A stretch of DNA of 64,000 bases from Arthrobacter sp. SO5 (lineage in GTDB: Bacteria; Actinomycetota; Actinomycetes; Actinomycetales; Micrococcaceae). Positions 13,041 through 22,500 of the stretch are shown one piece after another. Position 1 is the first letter of the stretch. Every line of letters starts with the position of its first letter. Both the position numbers and the translations under genes were made by a program. A model generated the notes under the pieces. The model searched no databases and had not been told where the DNA came from. It saw only the letters and a program-made list of their open reading frames with translations. The stretch spans positions 82,283 through 146,282 of the forward strand of contig NZ_MQTQ01000041.1 in the NCBI RefSeq assembly GCF_020532805.1, given 5' to 3'.

Positions 13041-14954
13041 TCAGTACTCGGGGACTGCTTCCTCGGCGACGGCGCTGGCCTCGGCAAACTGGGTCCGGTA
13101 CAGCTCCGCGTAACGGCCGTCGGCGGCGAGCAGCTCGGTGTGGGTACCGCGCTCCACGATCGAGCCCTCCTCCACCACCAGGATGACGTCGGCGGCGCGG
13201 ATGGTGGAGAGCCGGTGGGCGATCACGACCGCGGTGCGGCCCTCCAGCGCGGCACCGAGCGCCTCCTGAACCGCCGCTTCGCTGGTGGAGTCCAGGGCGG
13301 CTGTTGCCTCGTCCAGGATGACGACGCGCGGATGGGCGATCAGGAGGCGGGCAATGGTCAGGCGCTGGCGTTCGCCGCCGGAGAGCCGGTAGCCGCGCTC
13401 CCCCACGACGGTGTCCAACCCGTCCGGCAGGGACCGGATCATGTATTCGAGCCGGGCGCGGCGCAGCACGTCCCACATCTGCTCCTCGGTGGCGTCCGGC
13501 CGCGCCAGGCGCAAGTTCGAGGCGATGCTTTCGTGGAACAGGTGACCGTCCTGCGTCACCATGCCCAGGGTTTCCCGCATCGAGTCGAACGTGAGGTCCC
13601 GGACGTCCACGCCCGTGCCTGGACCCGTGCCGCCGAAGCGGACGGCGCCCGAATCGACGTCGTACAGCCGGGAAAGCAGCTGCGCGATGGTGGACTTGCC
13701 GGCGCCCGAGGAACCCACGAGGGCCACCGTCTGGCCCGGTTCCACCCGGAAACTGATGCCGTGCAGCACCTCTTCGCCGCCGCGGGTATCCAGCGTGGAC
13801 ACATCCTCCAGCGAGGCCAGCGAGACCTTGTCCGCCGAGGGGTAGGCGAAGCGGACGTCGTCGAACTCCACGGACAGCGGACCGGGCGGCGAGGAGACCG
13901 CATCGGGCTTCTGCTGGATGAGCGGCTTGAGGTCCAGGATTTCGAAGACCCGCTCGAAGCTGACGAGGGCGCTCATGATTTCCACGCGGGCGCTGGAGAG
14001 CGCCGTGAGCGGCGCGTAGAGCCGTGTGAGCAGCAGCGCCAGCACCACGACGTCGCCCGCCGCCAGCTGCCCCTGCAGGGCCAGGACACCGCCCAGGCCG
14101 TAAACCAGGGCCAGGGCCAGCGCGGAGACAAGAGTCAGGGCCGTCACGAAGGTGAACTGCAGCATCGCGGTGCGGACGCCGATGTCCCGGACCCGTCCCG
14201 CACGGACCGCGAACTCGCGGGATTCCTCATCGGGACGGCCGAAGAGCTTCACCAGCGTGGCGCCGGGGGCGGAGAAGCGCTCCGTCATCTGGGTGCCCAT
14301 GGCGGCGTTGTGCTCGGCGGCTTCGCGGCGCAGGTCGGCCAGCTTGGAGCCCATCCGGCGGGCCGGAATCAGGAAGATCGGCAGCAGGATCATGGCGAGC
14401 ACCGTCACCAGCCACGACGTGTTCAGCATGACCACGAGGGTGAGGGCCAGGGCCACGACGTTGCTGACCACGCCGGACAGCGTGCCGGCGAAGGCCGACT
14501 GCGCCCCGATCACGTCGTTGTTCAGCCGGCTGACGAGCGCCCCGGTGCGGGTTCTGGTGAAGAAGGCAATCGGCATCTTCTGCACGTGGTCGAACACCTT
14601 GGTCCGCAGGTCCACAATCACGCCCTCACCGATGGTGGAGGACAGCCAGCGTGTCACCAGGCCGATCCCGGCCTCGGCCACGGCAACAACGGCGATCAGC
14701 ACGGCGAGGCGGATCACGACGTCCGCGCCCGTTCCGGCGATGATCGCATCCACCACCTGGCCGGCGAGGACCGGGGTGGCCACGGCCAGTACAGCCATCA
14801 CGATCGAGAGCAGCACGAAGGCGATCAGCCGGCCACGGTGCGGCCGGGCGAAGCTGAACACGCGCTTGAGCGTCTCCTTGGAGAACGGCTTGGAGCCGCT
14901 CGAGGCGCGCGTGATGTTGTAGAGGGAGCTCCAGGCTACCCGGTCCATGCTCAT
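13041..14954 (-). CDS. ABC exporter (fused membrane and ATPase domains)
   Basis: A 637-residue half transporter of the MsbA/MdlB type. A six-helix exporter domain (about 35-330) is followed by a nucleotide-binding domain with Walker A GSSGAGKST, Q-loop region VTQDGHLFH, signature LSGGERQRL, Walker B VVILDEATAALD and switch His in IAHRLST. It should form a homodimer exporting a hydrophobic compound. The substrate is unknown. Its start overlaps the stop of the ABC-F gene upstream by four bases, so the two are co-translated; together they resemble a drug-tolerance pair. Confidence 0.9.
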   Translation of the reverse strand: MSMDRVAWSSLYNITRASSGSKPFSKETLKRVFSFARPHRGRLIAFVLLSIVMAVLAVATPVLAGQVVDAIIAGTGADVVIRLAVLIAVVAVAEAGIGLVTRWLSSTIGEGVIVDLRTKVFDHVQKMPIAFFTRTRTGALVSRLNNDVIGAQSAFAGTLSGVVSNVVALALTLVVMLNTSWLVTVLAMILLPIFLIPARRMGSKLADLRREAAEHNAAMGTQMTERFSAPGATLVKLFGRPDEESREFAVRAGRVRDIGVRTAMLQFTFVTALTLVSALALALVYGLGGVLALQGQLAAGDVVVLALLLTRLYAPLTALSSARVEIMSALVSFERVFEILDLKPLIQQKPDAVSSPPGPLSVEFDDVRFAYPSADKVSLASLEDVSTLDTRGGEEVLHGISFRVEPGQTVALVGSSGAGKSTIAQLLSRLYDVDSGAVRFGGTGPGTGVDVRDLTFDSMRETLGMVTQDGHLFHESIASNLRLARPDATEEQMWDVLRRARLEYMIRSLPDGLDTVVGERGYRLSGGERQRLTIARLLIAHPRVVILDEATAALDSTSEAAVQEALGAALEGRTAVVIAHRLSTIRAADVILVVEEGSIVERGTHTELLAADGRYAELYRTQFAEASAVAEEAVPEY

Positions 14955-16624
14955 GTGTTGTTGTTGCCTTTCGAGGCGATCTGACCCAGTAATTCGGTGA
15001 CGACGCCGCTGTCCACATTCCAGCGCACATCCAGGCGCACGTTCTCCAGCAGCCGGCGGTCGTGCGTGACAAGCAGCAGCGCCCCCTCGTAGCTTTCGAG
15101 GGCTTCCTCGAGCTGTTCGATGGCGGGCAGGTCCAGGTGGTTGGTGGGTTCGTCGAGGACCAGCAGGTTCACGCCGCGGGCCTGCAGGAGGGCCAGGGCG
15201 GCCCGGGTCCGCTCCCCGGGGGACAGCGAATCCACCGGGCGGGACGTGTGGTCCGCCTTGAGGCCGAACTTCGCGAGCAGGGTGCGGACCTCCGCGGGGG
15301 TTTGATCGGTCAGCACGGCCTCGACGGCGTCCCCGAGCAACAGCCCGCCGGCCAGCAGCCCGCGGGCCTGATCGATCTCGCCGATGGCCACGGAGGCCCC
15401 CATGGACGCGCTGCCGGAGTCAGGCCGCTGCACGCCCAACAGGAGCCGGAGCAGCGTGGATTTGCCGGCGCCGTTGGGGCCGGTGATGCCGATCCGCTCG
15501 CCGGCGTTCAGCTGCAGGTTCACCGGGCCGAGGGTGAAGTCACCCTGCCGGACCATGGCGTCGCGGAGCGTGGCCACCACGGCGCTCGAGCGCGGCGCCT
15601 GGCCAATGCTGAACTGGAGCTGCCATTCCTTGCGCGGCTCGTCCACTTCCTCGAGCCGGGCAATCCGGGATTCCATCTGCCGGACTTTCTGGCCCTGCTT
15701 CTCGGAGGACTCGGTGCTGGCCGCGCGCCGGATCTTGTCATTGTCCGGGTTCTTCTTCATGGCGTTCCGGACGCCCTGGGAGCTCCATTCGCGCTGGGTA
15801 CGGGCACGGGAAACGAGATCGGCCTTGGTGTTGGCGAACTCCTCGTACCGTTCCCGGGCATGCCGGCGGGCCACTGCGCGTTCTTCCAGATACGCCTCAT
15901 AGCCGCCGTCGTAGACCGCCACGGCGTTCTGGGCGAGGTCCAGCTCGACGACGGTGCTCACGCAGCGGGCCAGGAACTCCCGGTCGTGGGAGACCAGCAC
16001 GACGCCGCCGCGCAGGCCCCGGACAAAGGCCTCAAGCTTGGCCAGCCCGTCCAGGTCCAGGTCGTTCGTGGGCTCGTCCAGGAGCACGACGTCGAAGCGG
16101 CTCAGCAGCAGTGCCGCGAGCGCCACGCGGGCCGCCTGGCCGCCGGAGAGCCCAGTCATCTCGGCATCCGGTCCTACCGTGAGGCCCAGATCGGCCAGGA
16201 CTGCCGGGATCCGGTCCTCGAGGTCGGCGGCACCGGAGGCCATCCAGCGGTCGAAGGCCAGGGAGTAGGCGTCGTCCGAGCCGGGGGCCCCGGCGCCCAA
16301 TGCTTCGGCGGAGGACTCCATGTCCGCTGTGGCCTGCGCACAGCCGGTCCGGCGGCCGATGTAGCCGCCTACTGTTTCACCGGAGATCCGTTCGTGTTCC
16401 TGCGGCAACCAGCCGACGAAGGCGTCTGCCGGGGCAAGGCTGACGCTGCCCTCCTGCGGCTCATCGACGCCGGCAAGGAGGCGGAGCAGCGTGGTTTTTC
16501 CCGCGCCGTTGGCACCCACGACGCCGACGACGTCGCCAGGGGCAACCGTCAGGGAGAGTTTGGCGAAAAGTGTGCGGTGGTCGTGACCACCGGAAAGGTC
16601 CTTGGCAACAAGGGTTGCAGTCAT
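14951..16624 (-). CDS. ABC-F family ATPase (ribosome-associated)
   Basis: A 557-residue soluble protein with two ABC ATPase domains and no membrane part. Domain one has GANGAGKTT, LSGGQAARVAL and VVLLDEPTNDLD; domain two has GPNGAGKST, LSPGERTRAAL and LLVLDEPTNHLD. Between them is a charged coiled linker (about 245-330), the ribosome-facing arm in ABC-F proteins. Members act in translation or protect the ribosome from antibiotics. Partnership with an ABC exporter favours a resistance role, but housekeeping EttA-like function is not excluded. A terminator-like hairpin 116 bases upstream may attenuate it. Confidence 0.88.
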   Translation of the reverse strand: MTATLVAKDLSGGHDHRTLFAKLSLTVAPGDVVGVVGANGAGKTTLLRLLAGVDEPQEGSVSLAPADAFVGWLPQEHERISGETVGGYIGRRTGCAQATADMESSAEALGAGAPGSDDAYSLAFDRWMASGAADLEDRIPAVLADLGLTVGPDAEMTGLSGGQAARVALAALLLSRFDVVLLDEPTNDLDLDGLAKLEAFVRGLRGGVVLVSHDREFLARCVSTVVELDLAQNAVAVYDGGYEAYLEERAVARRHARERYEEFANTKADLVSRARTQREWSSQGVRNAMKKNPDNDKIRRAASTESSEKQGQKVRQMESRIARLEEVDEPRKEWQLQFSIGQAPRSSAVVATLRDAMVRQGDFTLGPVNLQLNAGERIGITGPNGAGKSTLLRLLLGVQRPDSGSASMGASVAIGEIDQARGLLAGGLLLGDAVEAVLTDQTPAEVRTLLAKFGLKADHTSRPVDSLSPGERTRAALALLQARGVNLLVLDEPTNHLDLPAIEQLEEALESYEGALLLVTHDRRLLENVRLDVRWNVDSGVVTELLGQIASKGNNNT

Positions 16625-16739
16625 TAGTCCATCCTCTCACCGCGGCCCAAAGCGGGCGGCCCGCACGGCATCCCCCGCGGCGGCCCGCACGCCCGCCAGG
16701 GTACCGGCGGAGGCCGAAAGATCCGCCGGGCATAAGAAG

Positions 16740-16782
16740 AACCCGCTGGTCCGGACTTGGGGGGTGTACGGACCAGCGGGTT
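16740..16782. promoter_or_regulatory. Strong inverted repeat in the divergent leader; possible attenuator of the ABC-F gene
   Basis: A perfect 14-bp stem, AACCCGCTGGTCCG (16740-16753) against CGGACCAGCGGGTT (16769-16782), with a 15-base loop. Read on the minus strand it is followed by CTTCTTAT, a pyrimidine tract of terminator type, 116 bases before the ABC-F start. Since both neighbouring genes are transcribed away from it, it is not an ordinary gene-end terminator. Confidence 0.55.
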
Positions 16783-16895
16783 CGACCAACTAGCATAGTT
16801 CAATCAGGATCTCACGCAAAATCCCCGCCCACAGCTCCACAGTTCAGCCGCACTGCCTTTGCCGCCCGTCCAACCGAGTCTGCAGGAAGCCGTAG

Positions 16896-17639
16896 ATGCC
16901 ACTACCAGCCAAGGCGTTTCAACTCTGGCTTCACAGTGTCGCGCCGACAGCGAGCACGGCGGACATCTGCAGGATCTCCGGCATCAAACGCACCACCCTG
17001 GCCCAGCAGCTGGTGCGCGGGAAGGTGGCGGAAACAACCCTCGTGAGCATCAGCCGCGCCCTGCACCTGAGTCCCCTGGCGGCCCTCGCATCCTTCGACA
17101 GCTTCGCGGACCTTAGCAGCCCGCCGCTGCCGACTCCTGCCGAGCTGGTCAGCCAGATTGCCACCATGGATCTGCTGCGCGCGGTTATTTCCCGGTCTTC
17201 CCCGGCTTACGGCGGCTATGGCGACGACGGCAGCTCAAGGACCCCTGCGCTCAGCGCCGCGCCGCACGCCACCTCCGTCAGGAACTGGGTCGACTCGATC
17301 GACGACGGCGAATTGCGGCACCGGGTTTCTGCCGCCACCGGGATCGCACCGCAAAACTACTCGGCACAATTGACCGCCAACAGGATGTCTCCGGAGCTGG
17401 CCGTCGCGACAGCCCGCGCGGCGGGCATAGGATTCACAGGCGGACTCGTCGCGACCGGCTTGATCACCGAAGACGAGGCCGGCTGGCCGCCGGGGGCTAA
17501 GCAAGCCGCCCTCGACGCAGTCTCCGACGGCGAACTGACGGCCTTGGCCGGCGAGCGCCTGTTGTCGCTGGGCAAGACCCTGCGCCGCCAGGAGCAGGAA
17601 CAAGCACAAACACAAAAGATTTGGGAGAACCTCGGATGA
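16896..17639 (+). CDS. XRE-like helix-turn-helix protein, uncharacterised
   Basis: A 247-residue protein. Residues about 15-50 (TADICRISGIKRTTLAQQLVRGKVAETTLVSISRALHL, interrupted here only by reading) form an XRE-type helix-turn-helix. The rest (80-247) is helical with no motif I recognise; residues 115-165 (RNWVDSIDDGELRHRVSAATGIAPQNYSAQL) may be a second HTH-like unit. It is a likely transcription regulator of the cluster, since its stop overlaps the start of the next membrane gene (ATGA at 17636). Confidence 0.6.
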   Translation: MPLPAKAFQLWLHSVAPTASTADICRISGIKRTTLAQQLVRGKVAETTLVSISRALHLSPLAALASFDSFADLSSPPLPTPAELVSQIATMDLLRAVISRSSPAYGGYGDDGSSRTPALSAAPHATSVRNWVDSIDDGELRHRVSAATGIAPQNYSAQLTANRMSPELAVATARAAGIGFTGGLVATGLITEDEAGWPPGAKQAALDAVSDGELTALAGERLLSLGKTLRRQEQEQAQTQKIWENLG

Positions 17640-18385
17640 TCGCGATGCTGCAGTGGACCACTTTTGCGGTCTGCGCCCTTGCCGCAGTTGCCCGCATCCC
17701 CAGCGCCGTCCGGGGCGAGAACAGGTCAATCTTCGGCATCTTCGTGCTCGCGACCGTGGCCATCCTACTGAGCATCGATGCGGTCTACACGGTCATCGAT
17801 TCCTGGCTCGGTTCCGAAAACTACACGAATCTGCTGCTTCGCTTCCTGATCTACGGCGCGGTCCTGCTTTCCGGCTACCGGATTGCCAAGGCCTTCGACT
17901 CTGGGACGAGTATCCGCCGCATCGCTGGGCCGGTGGGCATTGGAGTCCTCTCCCTCATCTGCATCGCGACCGTTGCGCTCTTCCTCCTGGCCGATACCGC
18001 CGGGACAGTCACGGGGCTGACCACCCTCCCGGCACGAAGTCCCGAGAATGCCGCTCTTATCGAATCCTATGCGGCGGTAGGCAGGTTATATCCATCGTAT
18101 GTGGCGGTGTGCATCCTGCCCGCCACATACAGGGCCATCGGCCAGAGGCTGCCCAAGGCAATCCGCACCGGAGCCGCGCTGCTGACTGTCGCCTTCGCAT
18201 CCATGGCCGTCGCCACCCTCTTCCCACTGATCCCCTCGGACCTTGGATATGTTGAGTCAATCATCAACTACACAGCGGTACTGTGCCTCACCTCGGGACT
18301 AGCCTTTGTCTGGGTCTCCAGCCTCATGGCTAGTCGTGCGCTTCGCCGTCATCGAGCCCTTGGCTTGGCTGCACTTCCCCGGTGA
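17636..18385 (+). CDS. Polytopic membrane protein, first of two paralogues
   Basis: A 249-residue protein with about seven hydrophobic segments. The N-terminal half contains RIPSAVRGENRSIFGIFVL, IDAVYTVIDSWLG and LLLRFLIYGAVLL. The same pattern (RVPDAVRGRNRTVFGILLL, LILRFLVFATVLL) occurs in the protein encoded at 18569-19312, so the two are tandem paralogues. The layout recalls the membrane half of MAB_1171c/DUF6545-type proteins, which often neighbour XRE regulators; I hold that only loosely. It overlaps the upstream regulator by ATGA and a downstream small ORF by GTGA. Confidence 0.65.
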   Translation: MIAMLQWTTFAVCALAAVARIPSAVRGENRSIFGIFVLATVAILLSIDAVYTVIDSWLGSENYTNLLLRFLIYGAVLLSGYRIAKAFDSGTSIRRIAGPVGIGVLSLICIATVALFLLADTAGTVTGLTTLPARSPENAALIESYAAVGRLYPSYVAVCILPATYRAIGQRLPKAIRTGAALLTVAFASMAVATLFPLIPSDLGYVESIINYTAVLCLTSGLAFVWVSSLMASRALRRHRALGLAALPR

Positions 18386-18522
18386 TCCCCGCGTCGCCAG
18401 GCTTCCTGCGCTTCGTTTCCGCCTACACGGCGATTCTTGGTCCGGTCCTGCCCCTTGCCCTGATCCGGCTGGGGAAGACAGTGGCGCAGCGGACGTCAAA
18501 GACGCAAACTGGCTTCAGCTGA
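18382..18522 (+). CDS. Small single-pass membrane ORF between the paralogues
   Basis: A 46-codon frame starting at GTG 18382, which overlaps the stop of the upstream gene as GTGA, and ending at TGA 18520-18522. The product begins MIPASPGFLRFVSAYTAI and has one hydrophobic stretch (about residues 9-30, ending IRLGK) and a basic C-terminus. The exact stop-start coupling and a clean membrane helix favour a real small gene. It could instead be the remnant of a longer C-terminal domain. Confidence 0.4.
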   Translation: MIPASPGFLRFVSAYTAILGPVLPLALIRLGKTVAQRTSKTQTGFS

Positions 18523-18568
18523 TGAACGCTGCAGGCTGAGAAGGCGAGCAAAATTGGACGGATCCGGG

Positions 18569-19312
18569 ATGACGGCGTTCCTTGAGTGGGGCACGCTGGC
18601 GGTGTGCTGCACCGTTCTTCTCCTCCGCGTTCCTGATGCTGTGCGCGGACGGAACAGAACCGTTTTTGGAATCCTGCTCCTGGCAACGCTGTGCAGCCTG
18701 CTCGCGGTCTCCGGTCCCTATGAGGCGATCGACGGCGTGCTCGGCGGCTGGAACCTCACCCACCTCATCCTGCGGTTCCTCGTTTTCGCCACCGTCCTGC
18801 TGGTGGGCCTGCGGCTGACCCGGGGGCTGTCCGCGGCCACGGGCTACCGGCTGATAGCCGGAAGCATCGGGCGCTGGGCCCTGGGCATCAGCTGCGTGGC
18901 CGTCACCGTACTCTTCCTCCTCATGGACACGCGGGGGTCCTCTGCAGGCTTGGCGGCGCTTCAGGGCAGCGGCGGGCGGAACGCGTTCCTTGCCCCCTTC
19001 TATGCCGCCGCCGGCCGCAGCTACCCGGCTTTTGTCTCACTCATCCTCATGGCACCCCTGCTGGCTGCGGCCAGGAGCCAGATGCCGCGGCTCGTGCGGG
19101 CAGCGGCGCTCGTGACGCTCCTCGGCGCCCTCGCCGTCGTGCTCAGTATTCCGGCTTCCTTCGCCCCTCCCGATTGGGCGCTGGGGCAGCACGTGGTCAA
19201 TTACTCGGCGGTCTTGGCCTACGTCCTGGGCCTCGCCCTGTTCTGGTTCTCCGGGGTGATAGCCGGCAAATCAGGTAACACTAATGCAACATTTAGTAAG
19301 ATCACCGACTAG
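18569..19312 (+). CDS. Polytopic membrane protein, second of two paralogues
   Basis: A 247-residue protein with about seven hydrophobic segments, related along its length to the product of 17636-18385 (shared RxPxAVRGxNRxxFGI and LxLRFLxxxxVLL blocks, and the VVNYSAVLAYVLGLALFW/INYTAVLCLTSGLAFVW C-terminal helix). ATG 18569 is chosen by alignment of the two N-termini (MTAFLEWGTLAVC versus MIAMLQWTTFAVC). It is the last gene of the cluster. Function is unknown; a sensor or transporter subunit is possible. Confidence 0.65.
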   Translation: MTAFLEWGTLAVCCTVLLLRVPDAVRGRNRTVFGILLLATLCSLLAVSGPYEAIDGVLGGWNLTHLILRFLVFATVLLVGLRLTRGLSAATGYRLIAGSIGRWALGISCVAVTVLFLLMDTRGSSAGLAALQGSGGRNAFLAPFYAAAGRSYPAFVSLILMAPLLAAARSQMPRLVRAAALVTLLGALAVVLSIPASFAPPDWALGQHVVNYSAVLAYVLGLALFWFSGVIAGKSGNTNATFSKITD

Positions 19313-19430
19313 ACATTCACAAAATCATTAGACCGTGAGAGAATCATGAATGTGTGAAAGCGGCATTCGCTTCGTGTACGGGAATCAGCCGTGCGGAGCC
19401 GAGGCAGCCGCCCAAGCGCCATTGGGGGGA

Positions 19431-19466
19431 TGAGTGGTAGCGGTCCATCTGGACCGCTACCACTCA
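19431..19466. terminator. Bidirectional terminator hairpin
   Basis: A 16-bp perfect stem, TGAGTGGTAGCGGTCC against GGACCGCTACCACTCA, with loop ATCT, lies between the membrane-protein cluster and the convergent alpha-mannosidase gene. Only a weak T-run follows. Confidence 0.75.
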
Positions 19467-19535
19467 GCCTGTTTAAGCGGCCTTCCGCCTCCGGCCGCCG
19501 TCCGGCTGCCCGGCGGCGGCACGCCCGCCCGGATC

Positions 19536-22500
19536 TCAGCGCACGAACCTCAAAGTCACCAGCTGGAAGGGCCGGAGCACCAGATCCACCGAATCGCGGC
19601 CGGGCGTCACTCCCGCCGCCGCCACGGCTCTTTCCAGCAGATCGACGGTGTGGACGCTGGCGACGTCGAAGTGGGCCGTCACCACTCCGGTGGACCGCTC
19701 CCCCAGGGACTCGTACAGGCGCACAATCACATCGCCTGAACCGTCCTCCGCCAGCTTCACGGATTCGATGACCAGCGCCTGGTTGACCACGGTGAACAGC
19801 GGCACCACGCCGTGGGCTCCCCGGATCATCCGCGGCGACAGATTGGTCCGGTAGCCCTCCTCGACCGCGTCGGCGATGCTGGCGCCAGGCCGGATCGTCA
19901 CGTTGAGTTCATGGCGTCCGCGGTCCGCGGCGGGGTCCGGGAACTTCGGGGCCCGCAGGAGCGACAGGCGCACTGTGGTGGTGGTCCCGCCGTCGTCCGC
20001 CCGGATAGTCCGGGTGACATCGTGGCCATAGCTGGCGGAGTTGGAGACCGCCACGCCGTAGCCGGGCTCGGCAACGTGGATCCAGCGGTGCGCGCAGATC
20101 TCAAATTTTGCCACCTCCCACGAGGTGTTGAGGTGCGTCGGCCGGAACACGTGACCGAACTGGGTCTCCGACGCCGAGCGGTCCGCCCGGACGTCGAGGG
20201 CAAAGCCGAGTTTGAGCAGCTTCTCGCTTTCCTGCCAGTCCACGGCAGTGGAAATCGCCAGGGACCCGGATCCCGGCTCAAGCGAGATCCGCTGCGTCAC
20301 CGCTGAGCTTCCGGCGAGCCGTTCCACCACGACGACGGCGTCCGGGCTGTCCCCCCGGGCGTCCCGTTCCAGCGTCACCGACCTCGCCTCGGTCAGCGCC
20401 GTGACGTTCCGGCGGTAGAAGGCGTCGATGTCCCAGGCGTCCCATTCGTTGGGGGTGTCCCGGTGCAGTTCCAGGAGATTTCCGAACTGCCCGGGCGCAA
20501 TGGCCTCGCGCCCGCTGGCGTGATCCAGCAGGGAAGTCAGCAGCCCGCGGGCGTCGATGACGGCCCGGATGATCCCGTTGTCCAGGACGTAGCCGCCCTC
20601 GGCCTCGGTAACCAGCACGGCCTGCCCGGCGCGGACCGGCTCGGCGATCCCGAGGGCGGGAACACCCGCGCGCTCGTGCGGGGCGGCGTTGAGCAGGAAG
20701 TTCCGCCCGCCGGCACCCAGGACTGCCGTGCCGGCGTCGGCGATGATGGCCTCAAGCTGCCTGCCGACGGCGGCATAGTTCCGTTCGGCGTCCTGGTGCA
20801 CCCACGCGATGGAGCTCCCGGGGAGGATGTCGTGGAACTGCTGCAACAGGACCAGGCGCCACAAGCGCTTGAGCTCCGCTGCTGGATAGGGGTGGCCCGT
20901 GCGCACGGCGGCGGTGGCGCACCACAGCTCCGCCTCACGCAACAGGTGCTCGCTGCGCCGGTTCCCCAGCTTGGTCTTGGCCTGGCTCGTATACGTGCCA
21001 CGGTGCAGTTCCAGATACATTTCGCCGACCCAGACAGGCAGCGACTCGTAGTCGGCCTCCGCCCGCGCGAAAAAGTTCGCGGCGGAACCCACCTGGACCT
21101 TCGGGGACCCTTCGAGGTCCGCGGTGCGGCGCGCCGCCGCCAGCATTTCACGTGTGGGGCCCCCGCCGCCGTCGCCATAGCCGAAGGGAACAAGCGAAAC
21201 GTTCCCGCGTCCATGGTCACGGTAGTTCCGCTCCGCGTGCGCGAGTTCCCGGGCGCTCAGCTCCGAGTTGTAGGTGTCCACCGGCGGGAAATGCGTGAAC
21301 AGCCTGGTGCCGTCAATCCCCTCCCAGTTGAACGTGTGGTGGGGCATCCGGTTGACCTGGTTCCAGGAGATCTTCTGGGTCAGGAACCATCTGCTGCCGG
21401 CGGACTTGACGATCTGCGGCATGGCCGCGGAGTAGCCGAAGGAATCGGGAAGCCAGGCTTCCTGGCATTCGACGCCGAATTCGGCCAGGAAAAAGCTCTT
21501 CCCTTCGAGGAACTGCCGTGCCATGGCCTCGCCCCCGGGCATGTTCGTGTCCGATTCGACCCACATGCCGCCCACCGGTACGAACTGGCCGGTCTTGACT
21601 TTCTCCCGGATCCGCCCGAATAGCTCCGGATACAGTTCCTTGATCCAGGCAAGCTGCTGGGCCGACGAGCAGGAAAAAACGAAGTCCGGATCCTCGTCCA
21701 TCAGTGCCAGGACGTTGGAGAAAGTCCGGGCGCATTTTCGGACGGTTTCCCGGACCGGCCACAGCCAGGCTGAGTCGATGTGCGCGTGTCCGGTGGCCAC
21801 GAGCTGATGGGCCGAGGCGTACGCCGGACGGGCCAGGACGGCAGCGAGCGCCGCACGGCCGGCGGCCGCGGTTCCCGGCACATCGTCTGGGTCCAGGATG
21901 TCCAGCATCCGTTCGAGCGCCCGCAGGATCTCGTGGCGGCGGGGCAGTTCCGTGGGCAGCTCGTGCATCAGTCCGCTGAGCGTCCAGATGTCCTGCTGGA
22001 GCTCCCATACCGCCTGGTTGAGCTCGGCGATGACGATGCGGCCCAGCCGGTAATTCGGTTCAGCGCCCGCGGTGGCCTTGTCGCCGTATGGCGTGGCGGC
22101 AAAACTCCACCCCTGGGTTAGGTCCGGGTTCGCCGCCGCCTCGACGTAGAAATCGACGGACATGCCGCCGCCCAGCAGCTTCAGCGGGATGTACTGGTTG
22201 CGCGGGGAGATGGCCTTGATGATGGTGCCGTCGGACCGCCAGGCGATTCCCTCGCACTGGAAACCGGGAAGGATCCCGCTGAACCCGAGGTCCACCACGA
22301 TTTCCACCGCCGTGTCCGCCCCGCTCCCCCAGGCGTCCGGGACCTCGCCCTGGAGCCTCAGCCACTTGGTGCTCCACGGCCTGCCCCAGGCCGCGCCGTG
22401 CTCCTGCGGGGTGAAGTCCTGGCGGAGCGCCTCCAGGACCGGCACCGGCTCGTCCGGGACGTCCGGGACGTCCCAGCTGCTCAGGGCCAGCGGTACACTG

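Noticed and set aside
13140-14984. Long plus-strand frame opposite the ABC exporter
   Set aside because: His/Gly/Arg-rich reverse frame with no motif.
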